A stretch of 64,000 nucleotides of DNA, taken from NCBI RefSeq assembly GCF_030348825.1, contig NZ_JAUCES010000005.1, positions 2,232,001 to 2,296,000 of the forward strand, written 5' to 3'. Below are positions 45,384 to 54,162 of this stretch, one piece after another. The translations under genes were made by a program, and so were the position numbers. Within the stretch, counting starts at the first letter, position 1. Every line of letters begins with the position of its first letter. Below the pieces are notes generated by a model, which worked only from the letters and a program-made list of their open reading frames with translations, had not been told where the DNA came from and ran no database searches. Origin of the DNA: Fictibacillus sp. b24 (lineage in GTDB: Bacteria; Bacillota; Bacilli; Bacillales; Fictibacillaceae).

Positions 45384-45863
45384 TTGGATATTAAAAAAGA
45401 GTGGATCGAGTTTATAGAGAACAGTACAGAACAAGAACAAAAGGCCATGAAACTATTTTTAAACAGTCTGCAGGCAAAAAGAGAAAAAACAAGTCTTACA
45501 CATATTGCTTCTTTATTACAGCTGAAAACGAAAAGGATCAATGAACATATACTTGAGATGGAGATGCCTAATTCTCCCCTTTTAGATAATTCAATTGGGA
45601 TCGTGCATGGCGGGCTGACTGCTACTCTGTTAGATACAGCGATGGGCACTATGGCGAGTCTAGTACCAGGTAATAAAAGAGGGGCAGTTACAGTTGAGCT
45701 AAAAGTAGACTTTTTAACACCTGGAGTTGGCGAAACATTCATTTGCCGAGCTGAAGTGGTTCATAACGGCAGACAATTAGTCCGGATGGATGGAAAAGTT
45801 AGAAACGAAAAAGACGTATTGATCGCTTCTGCTACAGGTACGTTCTTTAAACTATCTGAATAA
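45384..45863 (+). CDS. PaaI-family hotdog thioesterase
   Basis: Hotdog-fold acyl-CoA thioesterase of the PaaI/YigI type. The hotdog signature is NSIGIVHGGLTATLLDTAMG (about residues 69-88), containing the conserved HGG that precedes the catalytic acidic residue, and the strand VTVELKVDFLTPG follows. The natural acyl-CoA is unknown; breakdown of aromatic or fatty acyl-CoA is possible. The start is TTG at 45384, 8 bases after GAGGG, giving 159 aa. Confidence 0.85.
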   Translation: MDIKKEWIEFIENSTEQEQKAMKLFLNSLQAKREKTSLTHIASLLQLKTKRINEHILEMEMPNSPLLDNSIGIVHGGLTATLLDTAMGTMASLVPGNKRGAVTVELKVDFLTPGVGETFICRAEVVHNGRQLVRMDGKVRNEKDVLIASATGTFFKLSE

Positions 45864-45893
45864 TCGTTAATGAAGGAACATAAGAACAACACA

Positions 45894-45933
45894 AAAAAGA
45901 GCTTTACTCATTTTTTATGAGTTAGCTCTTTTA
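45894..45933 (+). terminator. Terminator of the thioesterase gene
   Basis: AAAAGAGCT pairs with AGCTCTTTT, and inside it ACTCAT pairs with ATGAGT. T-rich sequence on both sides allows use by ylbC as well, which ends at 45948. Confidence 0.78.
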
Positions 45934-45947
45934 TTAAGGCTCTTTTA

Positions 45948-46979
45948 TTACTTCATCGGAACTAAAAAATTTTGAGTGTAATATTTATTGTCTACCCCAA
46001 CACCTAAGTGAGTATATTCATCATTTAACATCGTATTTCGGTGGCCTTCGCTGTTCAACCAGCCTTCTACAGCCGCTGCTGCATCCGTGTAGTTTGCTGC
46101 TATGTTTTCTCCCGCTTGTAAAAATTTCACTTCTTTTTCCTGCAGCCTATCAGATAACGTCCTGCCATCTTTACTTTCATGTGAAAAATATTGTTGGGTC
46201 AGCATATCCTTAGAGTGCAGAAAAGCAACTTCTGACGTTAATTCATCCCACTCTAGCGGGTTTTTATCGTATTTAAGTCTAATGATGTTAGTTAGCTCAA
46301 ATACTTGCTGTTCCTCTGATTGATCCACTTCCTTCTGCTTTTCTTCCGTTAATGGCTGAACAGGCGGCAGATCTCCGCGATAAACGATTGAATAGGGTCT
46401 TTGCCTTAATAGAACATCTGAAGTGGTGTACCTGACACTTGATAATTTGTTAGTAAACTTGTCAAAATATAACTGGACCCAAACTTTTTCTCCTACTTTG
46501 ATTAAAGGTCTCAGCATAATCTCTTGTTCAGACAGTTCAAATCTAAAAAAATCTTCTCCATCATTAATTGTAATATCGCTTTCGATCGGGTATTTCTGAA
46601 TGATTTTGTTTGAATCTTCACCAATAGTAAATGGATTTGTATTGACTTCAGAGCCAATGACAAACAAGGTAACTACTTTTCCGTTTTCCACACCTGCTTG
46701 TAAGTACCCTTTTGGACTTTTATTTCCATAGATATACCATTCGTATCCATAACTTGATGGATCAATCCTTTCAGGTTCACCCCACTGTTTTTCAAATGCA
46801 GCTATATCTTTGCCTATCCAATTAGACACTGCATCATCTGGAATTTTCACAGACTCTTCTATGTATTCAATTTTCGTTTTAGGTTTTTGTTCTTGAAGAG
46901 AAAATTCCGGCAACAGATCATAAAAAAATATTCCGATTAAAATAAGTACGGATAGGAAAAAAGTAACCAATCCTCGCAT
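45948..46979 (-). CDS. ylbC: CAP-domain secreted/membrane protein YlbC
   Basis: Protein of 343 aa with an N-terminal signal/anchor segment (about residues 3-20), a middle CAP-associated domain (about 52-200, starting WIGKDIAAFEKQWGEPERID), and a C-terminal CAP/SCP domain (about 222-340). The CAP motifs are FLHSKDMLTQQYFSHES, GENIAANYTDAAAAVEGWLN and GHRNTML. The role is unknown; in B. subtilis ylbB-ylbC are sporulation-associated. It follows ylbB by 127 bases with a terminator between. Confidence 0.9.
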   Translation of the reverse strand: MRGLVTFFLSVLILIGIFFYDLLPEFSLQEQKPKTKIEYIEESVKIPDDAVSNWIGKDIAAFEKQWGEPERIDPSSYGYEWYIYGNKSPKGYLQAGVENGKVVTLFVIGSEVNTNPFTIGEDSNKIIQKYPIESDITINDGEDFFRFELSEQEIMLRPLIKVGEKVWVQLYFDKFTNKLSSVRYTTSDVLLRQRPYSIVYRGDLPPVQPLTEEKQKEVDQSEEQQVFELTNIIRLKYDKNPLEWDELTSEVAFLHSKDMLTQQYFSHESKDGRTLSDRLQEKEVKFLQAGENIAANYTDAAAAVEGWLNSEGHRNTMLNDEYTHLGVGVDNKYYTQNFLVPMK

Positions 46980-47055
46980 AATGGTTCCCCCTATGTGTTT
47001 CTTCTAATCATAGTTTAGCATAGAGAGATTCGCTTTGGATTATAGGTTTATAAAA

Positions 47056-47089
47056 AATAGCAGCTCCAAATACAATTGGAGCTGCTGCG
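47056..47089 (-). terminator. Terminator of ylbB
   Basis: AGCAGCTCCAA (47059-47069) pairs perfectly with TTGGAGCTGCT (47076-47086) around a 6-base loop; on the minus strand ATTTTTTATA follows. Confidence 0.85.
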
Positions 47090-47106
47090 TGTAGTACATA
47101 ATTAAA

Positions 47107-47535
47107 TTATTGTATTTGATCTCTTTGATCGGAAACTTCCGATAACGTATGGCCTGCAGCAGAATTACTTTCCTTAGATAAGGATAAGTCTCCTAAAGAG
47201 ATAATACCGATGAGTTTATTATTTTCAACGATAGGTAATCTTCTTATTTGCTTATCTGCCATGAGTTCAGCAGCTTCTTGAACACTCATGTCTGCTGACC
47301 CTGTATATAAATGTTCACTCATAACGTCTGTAACCTTAGCTGAACCAGGACGCTTTTCAGCAACCCCTCTAATTACGATGTCACGGTCTGTGATTACACC
47401 TATTACCTGATCGTTTTCACAGACAGGGATAACGCCTACGTTGTCGTTCTTCATCTTAACAGCTACTTCGTACACATTGTCTTGTGGCGTAACAAAGTCT
47501 ACATTTTTTGTCATAATATCGCTTATTTTCTTCAA
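47107..47535 (-). CDS. ylbB: CBS-domain protein YlbB
   Basis: Stand-alone pair of CBS domains (about residues 1-60 and 68-124), the module that senses adenine nucleotides or related ligands. Signatures are IMTKNVDFVTPQDNVYEVA, VGVITDRDIVIRG and GIISLGDLSL. There is no attached effector domain, so it must act on a partner. The start is TTG at 47535 behind GGAGGTAAAG. Length 142 aa. Divergent from ylbA. Confidence 0.9.
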   Translation of the reverse strand: MKKISDIMTKNVDFVTPQDNVYEVAVKMKNDNVGVIPVCENDQVIGVITDRDIVIRGVAEKRPGSAKVTDVMSEHLYTGSADMSVQEAAELMADKQIRRLPIVENNKLIGIISLGDLSLSKESNSAAGHTLSEVSDQRDQIQ

Positions 47536-47693
47536 ATTCTTTACCTCCAGCTCAATCTAATTTCTTCTTCCTTATGCTTTACGAAAGAAAAACAAATATG
47601 CATCGTTTTGACAATGATTGCATCTTTAGCGCTTTCATAATATCATTAAGAAGTGATTATTATTTCTTTATTGAATTCCTAGGAGGTTTCACA

Positions 47694-48044
47694 ATGAAAT
47701 TTGAAGAAAGCGGCTTAAACGGGAAGGTTATTGAATTCTCACTTTTAGAACATGTGATGGATAGCCATGGAATGATCCGTGCTGGCCAATGGGATTATGA
47801 CCGAATTACATACGATTACAAATTTGAAGATATGACAAATGGTGATGTTTATTATTTCCGATTCCCATGTCATGTTATTGAAGCAGAAACAGAAACACCT
47901 CACGCAAAGGTTGAACTTGGTACACCATATTTAGGAAAACACTATTATCCACATGGTGTTGAATATGACGAAGAATTTCCTAAGCACGTTGTAAAACAAT
48001 GCAACAAATTAATTGAAGCGCTGCATAGCGAATTGCACGTATAA
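47694..48044 (+). CDS. ylbA: YugN-family protein YlbA
   Basis: Protein of 116 aa of the YugN family, unknown function, conserved in Bacillaceae. The core IRAGQWDYDRITYDYKFED and LGKHYYPHGVEY match the family closely. The start ATG at 47694 follows AGGAGGTTTC; the frame extends 40 codons further upstream, but that part is not family-like and has no ribosome binding site. Convergent with the nucleotidyltransferase gene across a shared terminator. Confidence 0.88.
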   Translation: MKFEESGLNGKVIEFSLLEHVMDSHGMIRAGQWDYDRITYDYKFEDMTNGDVYYFRFPCHVIEAETETPHAKVELGTPYLGKHYYPHGVEYDEEFPKHVVKQCNKLIEALHSELHV

Positions 48045-48074
48045 AAAAATCCCTCAGCGATGAGGGATTTTTTC
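48044..48074. terminator. Bidirectional terminator between ylbA and the nucleotidyltransferase gene
   Basis: AAATCCCTCA and TGAGGGATTT form a 10-bp stem with a 4-base GCGA loop, with A-run before and T-run after. Confidence 0.9.
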
Positions 48075-48796
48075 TATTCTGCTGCGCGATTGGTAGGATG
48101 AGAGGAGTACCCTTCAAAAAGACGGCCACCATATGGAGCGATTACTTCATCAACAAATTGGATAACTCCTGTTTTCGAACGACTTGAATAATAATCATCA
48201 AATACAAAAGCAAATTGTTCAGCAAATGTTTCATTGAATTCTTTTAAAGCTCTAAGAATCCATTTCCCTTCGCCAATCCAATGTCCGTTAACACGCAATA
48301 CAAATTCATGTGTGCGGTCTGCAAGCTTGGAAACGATAAATAAATCTTCAAGAGCATTTGTTGAGCCTTCTAGGTCGTTCAGAAGATCTGTCAAATGATA
48401 GCGCGCTTGTTCGATCTCAACCGTTTTCCACGGAGTAGGTCCTGCTTTTAATAATTGAAGTGCTTCATTTTTAATTCGTGAAGCTTGTCCTTTATCACAT
48501 AAAATAATACCTTCTGCACACATTTGCGGAAGAGATGGTCTTGCTCGATCTATATTTTGTTTAAAGTAGTTTTTGTATGTAAACATATTATGAACGAAAA
48601 CTTCTATCGGCCAATCATACTCTGTAAGTGATTCACGATATGATTCACCTACCGAACTATCAATAATAATAATATCTAAATCTGAGCTTTCCGTTTCTTC
48701 TCCTCTAACAACACTTCCAGCCAAATAGGCGACTTCACAGTTCGGATAGTGAGACTCTATAAATTTTTTGGCTGCTTGTCTGGCGCTGATTCTCAT
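48074..48796 (-). CDS. Nucleotidyltransferase-domain protein
   Basis: DNA polymerase-beta-type nucleotidyltransferase, 240 aa. The catalytic motif is AGSVVRGEETESSDLDIIII (GSxxRGE..SDLD, about residues 26-45), followed by a third carboxylate in the strand WPIEVFVHN. The C-terminal half (about 120-230) is helical, as in aminoglycoside adenylyltransferase-like or MNT-type enzymes. The substrate cannot be told from sequence. It sits between ylbA and ctaG, where B. subtilis has no such gene, and has a repeat element directly upstream. Confidence 0.8.
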   Translation of the reverse strand: MRISARQAAKKFIESHYPNCEVAYLAGSVVRGEETESSDLDIIIIDSSVGESYRESLTEYDWPIEVFVHNMFTYKNYFKQNIDRARPSLPQMCAEGIILCDKGQASRIKNEALQLLKAGPTPWKTVEIEQARYHLTDLLNDLEGSTNALEDLFIVSKLADRTHEFVLRVNGHWIGEGKWILRALKEFNETFAEQFAFVFDDYYSSRSKTGVIQFVDEVIAPYGGRLFEGYSSHPTNRAAE

Positions 48797-48903
48797 ATTT
48801 TCTCTTCCCCTTCTTTACTTGGCTTTCTATTTATTATTCTACATGAACAGTGTTTTTTCTTTTTTTTCAGAAGACTGATTTGCAAATTTTGTTGGTCTGA
48901 AAG

Positions 48904-49032
48904 AGTTGATTTCCGTTTCAGGCGCTCGCTTTCCGCGGGGCAATCGGTGAGCCCCTTGCCGCTTTGCGCCATTAAGGGTCTCACCTGACCGCTTGTCCCG
49001 CAGGAGTCTCGCACCCTACACTCCAATCAACT
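48904..49032 (-). repeat. ~130-bp palindromic intergenic element, copy E
   Basis: Inverted-orientation copy, AGTTGATTTCCG to CTCCAATCAACT, with the central segment type of copies B and C (GCCGCTTTGCGCC on this strand). It lies between the nucleotidyltransferase gene and ctaG and replaces any recognisable promoter space; 48797-48903 holds nothing distinct. Confidence 0.92.
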
Positions 49033-49096
49033 AATCCATGAAGAGAAAGAACAAACTTACCCAAAAGCATCAATCTTTTAGAAAAGACCTTAAAAA

Positions 49097-49121
49097 AATA
49101 ACCAGCAAGCGCTGGTTATTT
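49097..49121 (-). terminator. Terminator of ctaG
   Basis: AATAACCAGC pairs with GCTGGTTATT around AAGC; the minus strand runs into TTTTTTT. The ctaG stop codon is in the stem. Confidence 0.85.
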
Positions 49122-49988
49122 CAATTCAGGATTCAATCGGTTGTTTTGTCTTTTTATCATATCTAAGTCAGCTTTATCACGAATACGTTCCTTTTTAACC
49201 CATCTAAAAAAGATGAGACCAAGAACAAAAGCATATACTACTTCTTGGAAGATTTTCATCGTAACACCGCCTACATGCTGATCTTCCTTAGGAGTCATCG
49301 TAGCATATAACTGTGGAACGTTTCTGTACGTTTCATATAGCTGAAAATCAGCAAACATGATGAGAGCACATGCAGGTGTCATTAATACACCATTGGCAAA
49401 CACATAACCAATTTTTTTAATGTCCGACAAAGAATCAAGATCTTTTACCGGACAAAGTACTGGCCACCACATCGTAAATGCAGTTAAAAGCAGTAATGCA
49501 TGATAAACATAATGGATCACTGGGTTTGAAACAGCCGCATCGAACACTAGTGGTATATGATACAAAGAAAATACGGTATTAAAAACGAGTAACGCAATTA
49601 GAGGTTTTGTTAGAAAATGAAAAATACGAGTTAAAAAAGATTCCTTACTCAACCAGCTGCTCCATCTTACTTCGGGAACCGAAAGAATTATGAGTGGAGC
49701 AATCATTAAATATAGTACAGCCATCTGTACCATATGTACACTAAATAAGTAATTGTGCCCTAATACCTGAACAGGTGTACCTTTAATAATAATCATTAAT
49801 ACTAATGCAGCTGTCATAGCTGCTTTTTGCCATCCAGATGCTAAGTTCTCCCCGTTTTTCCCTCGTATGATCCATCGGAAGTAAACTAAAGCAAGAACAA
49901 TTGCCAAAACATATATAAAAGGCGGATATAGTTCGTACCAGCTATAATCGCTCAAACTAGTATGATGAACATGGTGATTATGGTGCAT
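49116..49988 (-). CDS. ctaG: Cytochrome c oxidase assembly factor CtaG
   Basis: Bacillus-type CtaG, a polytopic membrane protein (about seven helices) required for active cytochrome caa3, probably in copper-centre assembly. Candidate metal ligands are the His cluster at the N-terminus (MHHNHHVHH) and membrane histidines in FSVHMVQM and VIHYVYHALL. The start ATG at 49988 is 9 bases after AAGGAG; an ATG three codons earlier is too close to it. Length 290 aa. Last gene of the cta cluster, 126 bases after ctaF across a terminator. Confidence 0.92.
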   Translation of the reverse strand: MHHNHHVHHTSLSDYSWYELYPPFIYVLAIVLALVYFRWIIRGKNGENLASGWQKAAMTAALVLMIIIKGTPVQVLGHNYLFSVHMVQMAVLYLMIAPLIILSVPEVRWSSWLSKESFLTRIFHFLTKPLIALLVFNTVFSLYHIPLVFDAAVSNPVIHYVYHALLLLTAFTMWWPVLCPVKDLDSLSDIKKIGYVFANGVLMTPACALIMFADFQLYETYRNVPQLYATMTPKEDQHVGGVTMKIFQEVVYAFVLGLIFFRWVKKERIRDKADLDMIKRQNNRLNPELK

Positions 49989-50090
49989 GTCTGTCATCTC
50001 CTTTAAGAAAGTACCCGATACTACTATACCAGTCTTTTGGGTACTTGTAATGGAATAATAGTGACAATTCGTAATTTTGTAACATGTAAA

Positions 50091-50118
50091 AAGGGCTGCA
50101 TACGAGTATGCAGCCCTT
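50091..50118 (-). terminator. Terminator between ctaF and ctaG
   Basis: A perfect 13-bp stem (AAGGGCTGCATAC against GTATGCAGCCCTT) with a 2-base centre, followed on the minus strand by TTTAC. It suggests that ctaG needs read-through or a promoter in 49989-50090. Confidence 0.85.
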
Positions 50119-50123
50119 CTTTC

Positions 50124-50468
50124 TTACGATGTCCAAATTAGTCCCATTAAGGATGCTACTGTAATAGCTGCAACGAGTATTCCACTCGCCATCCCCCAGA
50201 TTGGGAAGTCATGTCCTTTGTGGCTTAAGTGCATCCAAACATATAGCTGGAAGAAAACTTGAACAACTGCCAGTGTAAGAATAAACAATACAGCAAACGA
50301 ATCGCTGATTTTGTCACTCCAGATCGCAAAAAACGCAACGATCGTTAAAAGAATCATCATGATAAAAGAAACGTTATGATGCTTACGCTCCTCTTTCAAG
50401 GCAAGTTTACGCTGAATCTCCTCGTGACGATGAACGGTAGTTTCAGGGTTCTGTTGGTGATTAGCCAT
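50124..50468 (-). CDS. ctaF: Cytochrome c oxidase subunit IV CtaF
   Basis: Small subunit of the caa3 oxidase (114 aa) with a charged N-terminus (RHEEIQRKLALKEERKHH) and three membrane helices (about residues 31-50, 54-75, 86-112). It matches the Bacillus subunit IVB type, which stabilises the CuB site during assembly. The gene follows ctaE after 4 bases. Confidence 0.93.
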   Translation of the reverse strand: MANHQQNPETTVHRHEEIQRKLALKEERKHHNVSFIMMILLTIVAFFAIWSDKISDSFAVLFILTLAVVQVFFQLYVWMHLSHKGHDFPIWGMASGILVAAITVASLMGLIWTS

Positions 50469-50472
50469 GAGT

Positions 50473-51093
50473 TTAACCTACCTTTCCCATTAGATAAACA
50501 ACTGTAAAGATGAATACCCATACAACATCGACAAAGTGCCAATATAAAGCAAACAAGTAATACTTAGGTGCATTAGATAAGGTAATGCCTCTGTTCCAGT
50601 TTCTCGCTAGCAATGTTGTGATCCAAAGTATCCCAAATAATACGTGGGCTCCGTGGAAACCAACTAGTGTATAGAAAGCAGAACCGAATGCAGAGCTAGT
50701 AAATGTATGCCCTTCATGAACATAATGTATGAATTCATAAATTTCTAAACCTAGGAATCCAAGACCTAATAATAATGTTACGAGGAACCAGCCTTGCAAA
50801 GAACGTACTTTGTTTTGTTTTAATGAAAGTACTGCATACACACTCGTTAGTGAGCTTGTTAGTAGCAGCATCGTAGCTAAAAATACTAATGGCAGTGAGA
50901 ATAATTCTGCCCCAGATGGACCATCTAAATGCATATTTCTTAGACCAAGATATGTTCCGAAAAGTGTTGCGAATAGAACAGTCTCTCCACCAAGGAACAG
51001 CCAGAATCCTAAAAACTTATTTTTACCTTCAAGGGTAGCTTTTTCAGGATGAGCAGGGAAATTAGCATCTGTTAAACGTTCTCCAGCATTCAT
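50473..51093 (-). CDS. ctaE: Cytochrome c oxidase subunit III CtaE
   Basis: Subunit III of the haem-copper oxidase, 206 aa, with five membrane helices as expected for the short Bacillus form. Conserved features are LFLGGETVLFATLFGTYL, the GFHGAHVLFG motif (about residue 147) and the C-terminal YWHFVDVVWVFIFTVVY. The ATG shares one base with the ctaD stop (TAATG), so translation is coupled; AAAGGGGG lies just upstream. Confidence 0.95.
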   Translation of the reverse strand: MNAGERLTDANFPAHPEKATLEGKNKFLGFWLFLGGETVLFATLFGTYLGLRNMHLDGPSGAELFSLPLVFLATMLLLTSSLTSVYAVLSLKQNKVRSLQGWFLVTLLLGLGFLGLEIYEFIHYVHEGHTFTSSAFGSAFYTLVGFHGAHVLFGILWITTLLARNWNRGITLSNAPKYYLFALYWHFVDVVWVFIFTVVYLMGKVG

Positions 51094-52937
51094 TAAGCTC
51101 TACCCCCTTTAATGTCTGCTTCAACTTCTTCTTTATGAATATGGTAACCATGATCATCAATAATTGAACGCAGGAACATCGTAATCAATACAAGTCCTAA
51201 ACCAGCACCTGCTACGATCCAGTTCGCATAGATGAAGCCAAATCCAGAAATGAACATGCCTAGAGATAAAATAAACGGAAGAATTGAACCGTTCGGCATG
51301 TGAATTTCTCCTACAGGTTCTGCAGGTGTCATTTCTCCATTACCAGCTGTTTTCTCAACATACAAAGCATCAAGACCACGAACAAGTGGCGTTTGTGCAA
51401 AGTTGTATTCTGGTGTTGGAACTGGCATAGCCCACTCTAACGTACGGCCATCCCAAGGATCTTTCGTTGTTGCATATTTAGATGATGCTGAAATAATGAT
51501 GTTGATTAAAAGTACAATTGTTCCAGCACCCATTAGAATGGCACCGATCGTACTTACAAAGTTTGCTCCGTCAAGTTCTTGTCCAGACATATATGTATAA
51601 ACACGTCTAGGCATACCCATTAGTCCTAACCAGTGCTGCGGGAAGAACGTTAAGTGGAACCCGATAAAGAACAGCCAGAAATTCCATTTTCCAAGTGTTT
51701 CATTTAAAACTCGGTTAAACATTCTTGGGTACCAATAGTATAACCCTGAGAATAAACCTAAAATCAGACCACCTACGATTACATAGTGGAAGTGAGCTAC
51801 TACAAAGTAACTATCGTGGTACTGATAGTCAGCCGCAGGAACAGAAAGCATAACCCCGGTTACCCCACCCATTACAAAAGTTGGTACGAATCCTACTGCA
51901 AAAAGCATTGCTGTTGAAAAGCGGATTTGTCCGCCCCACATCGTGAAGATCCAGTTAAAGATCTTTACGCCAGTCGGTATTGCGATTGCCATTGTTGCTA
52001 CGGCAAAAATAGAGTTTGCTACAGGTCCTAAACCAACTGTAAACATGTGGTGAACCCAAACCATGAACCCTAAGAATCCGATTAGAACTGTCGCAAATAC
52101 CATCGCGCTGTAACCGAACAAGCGCTTATTTGAGAATGTAGAAATAACTTCAGAGATAATACCAAAAGCAGGTAGAATCAAGATATAAACTTCAGGGTGA
52201 CCAAAGATCCAGAAAATGTGTTCCCAGATTAAAATGTTACCACCCATATCTGGATTAAAGAAATTAGCATCAAATACACGTTCAAACATTAGAAGGAAGA
52301 ATCCAACTGTAAGTGCAGGGAATGCGAATAAGATAAGTCCAGATGTAACAAATGAAGCCCAAGTGAACAATGGCATACGCATAAACGTCATACCTGGTGC
52401 ACGCATGTTAATGATCGTTACAAGGAAGTTAATCCCCCCTGCAAGTGTACCTGCCCCAGCGATCTGAAGACCAAGTACATAGAAATCTACCCCAGTATCT
52501 TCAGCTACGGTTGATAGAGGTGCATAAGCTGTCCATCCAGCTTCTGGTGCTCCACCTAAGAACCAGCTAAGGTTTAATAGAACTCCACCGAAGAAGAATA
52601 ACCAAAAACCGACTGCGTTTACGTATGGAAACGCTACGTCACGAGCTCCTAATTGTAATGGAACAATTGCGTTCATGAATCCGAAGATGATCGGCATGGC
52701 TGCCAAGAAAATCATCGTCGTTCCATGCATCGTTAATAATTGATTATAAAGTTCACCAGTAAATATCTTGCTGTCTGGTTCCATTAATTGAATACGCATT
52801 AAAACAGCTTCAAGTCCTCCGATTAAGAAGAAGAACCCGCCTGCTAAAAGATACAAAATACCGATCTTTTTATGGTCAACGGTAGTGAGCCAATCCATTA
52901 ACCCACTTCTCTTTTTGTGACTTTCGTGAGTTGCCAC
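51093..52937 (-). CDS. ctaD: Cytochrome c oxidase subunit I CtaD
   Basis: Catalytic subunit of cytochrome caa3, 614 aa, with about 14 membrane helices. Haem and copper ligands are visible: the low-spin haem histidine in LLTMHGTTMIF, the CuB His-Tyr segment GHPEVYILILPAFG, the CuB pair VWVHHMFTVG, and the haem a3/a histidines in VVAHFHYVIVGG. The K- and D-channel segments appear normal. The start is GTG at 52937 behind AAGGAGGT. It lies 31 bases after ctaC. Confidence 0.97.
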   Translation of the reverse strand: MATHESHKKRSGLMDWLTTVDHKKIGILYLLAGGFFFLIGGLEAVLMRIQLMEPDSKIFTGELYNQLLTMHGTTMIFLAAMPIIFGFMNAIVPLQLGARDVAFPYVNAVGFWLFFFGGVLLNLSWFLGGAPEAGWTAYAPLSTVAEDTGVDFYVLGLQIAGAGTLAGGINFLVTIINMRAPGMTFMRMPLFTWASFVTSGLILFAFPALTVGFFLLMFERVFDANFFNPDMGGNILIWEHIFWIFGHPEVYILILPAFGIISEVISTFSNKRLFGYSAMVFATVLIGFLGFMVWVHHMFTVGLGPVANSIFAVATMAIAIPTGVKIFNWIFTMWGGQIRFSTAMLFAVGFVPTFVMGGVTGVMLSVPAADYQYHDSYFVVAHFHYVIVGGLILGLFSGLYYWYPRMFNRVLNETLGKWNFWLFFIGFHLTFFPQHWLGLMGMPRRVYTYMSGQELDGANFVSTIGAILMGAGTIVLLINIIISASSKYATTKDPWDGRTLEWAMPVPTPEYNFAQTPLVRGLDALYVEKTAGNGEMTPAEPVGEIHMPNGSILPFILSLGMFISGFGFIYANWIVAGAGLGLVLITMFLRSIIDDHGYHIHKEEVEADIKGGRA

Positions 52938-52968
52938 GGTGTAACCTCCTTTTTTGCAATGCTTAAGA

Positions 52969-53991
52969 CTATTTCAATTTAAGACCTAACAAGTAATCTG
53001 CAACTGCATCAATTTCCTCATCAGAAAGGTTAACCTTAGGCATGCTGTTGCCTGGTTTTACTTCTTGAGGATCCTTGATCCATTCTTTCAGATTATCTTT
53101 GTCATGTTCTAAGATCCCTGCAATACGGTCTTTATCCCCGAAACCAGTTAAGCTAGGGCCTGTATTACCACCGTTTTGTCCAACAGCGTGACAAGATAAA
53201 CAGTTCTTTTCAAAGACTTGTTGTCCGTTAGCATTAGCAGAAGATTTGTCGTCAGCCGCTTTAAAGCCCGCAACCCAATTCTTATAGTCTTCTTTTGAAA
53301 CTACTCTTACTTTAAAATCCATTAATGCATGAGATGCACCACAAAGCTCAGCACATTTCCCTTTATACACAACATCTGTCTTGCTTCCAGTTTCAAACCA
53401 CATATAGTTCTTGTTCTTGTCTCCAGGGTTTGTATCTGTTTTTCCAGCAAGTGAAGGAATCCAGAAAGAGTGAATAACATCAGCAGATGATAATTCAACA
53501 TGTACTCTTGTATCTGCAGGCAATACTAACTCCTGAGATGTAATAAGTTCTTCTTTCGGATACTCAAACTCCCACCAATATTGGTGTCCAGTAACTTTAA
53601 TGCTTAACTCATTCTTTGACGCTGGTTTAGCATCTGCAGAGAATTCAAACGTTCTCATTACAGTTGGAACAGCTAGGATGATAAGCAAAAGAATCGGAAT
53701 AACTGTCCATAATAATTCAAGCATGTGGTTACCTTCCACTTGCTTAGGTGTTGAGTTATCACCTTTTTTCTTTCTAAACTTCAATAATACGAATGCATAA
53801 AGAACGAAAACTACCACTAGCACCAGAATCATAATACTAATAGATATCAGCATCAGCTGGAACTGTTTGTCAGCAACTTCACCTTGCGGAATTAAAGCCG
53901 ATAGAGTCGGATCTCCGCACCCCATCAAAAGAAGAGCCAACATGGCAAATAAGGAAAGAAAACGCCCTTTTTGTAGCCATTTTTTCATCAC
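52969..53991 (-). CDS. ctaC: Cytochrome c oxidase subunit II CtaC with fused cytochrome c
   Basis: Subunit II of the caa3 oxidase, 340 aa. It has a lipoprotein signal with lipobox LLMGC (Cys25), two membrane helices (about 43-68 and 90-110), then the cupredoxin domain with the CuA site CAELCGASHALMDF, and a C-terminal cytochrome c domain with haem motif CLSCH and axial Met in NSMPKVNL. The fusion defines the caa3 type, which takes electrons from membrane-bound or soluble cytochrome c. Confidence 0.97.
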   Translation of the reverse strand: MMKKWLQKGRFLSLFAMLALLLMGCGDPTLSALIPQGEVADKQFQLMLISISIMILVLVVVFVLYAFVLLKFRKKKGDNSTPKQVEGNHMLELLWTVIPILLLIILAVPTVMRTFEFSADAKPASKNELSIKVTGHQYWWEFEYPKEELITSQELVLPADTRVHVELSSADVIHSFWIPSLAGKTDTNPGDKNKNYMWFETGSKTDVVYKGKCAELCGASHALMDFKVRVVSKEDYKNWVAGFKAADDKSSANANGQQVFEKNCLSCHAVGQNGGNTGPSLTGFGDKDRIAGILEHDKDNLKEWIKDPQEVKPGNSMPKVNLSDEEIDAVADYLLGLKLK

Positions 53992-54162
53992 TACATATAC
54001 CCCACTTTCTCGTTGTAGTCTGTTTTGACTGAATGTTCTTTCTATTCACTTCAAATAAATATTTATTTGAATGGAAATAGCTAAATAGCTTTTATGAAAG
54101 CCCTTTTATGTAAAGGCAATTACAGGAACAGCACAATTAAGGCGCTGTTCCGGTAAGGATTT

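Noticed and set aside
45323-45742. 139-aa minus-strand frame opposite the thioesterase gene
   Set aside because: The plus-strand frame shows clear hotdog thioesterase motifs and a good RBS; the opposite frame is low-complexity hydrophobic sequence.
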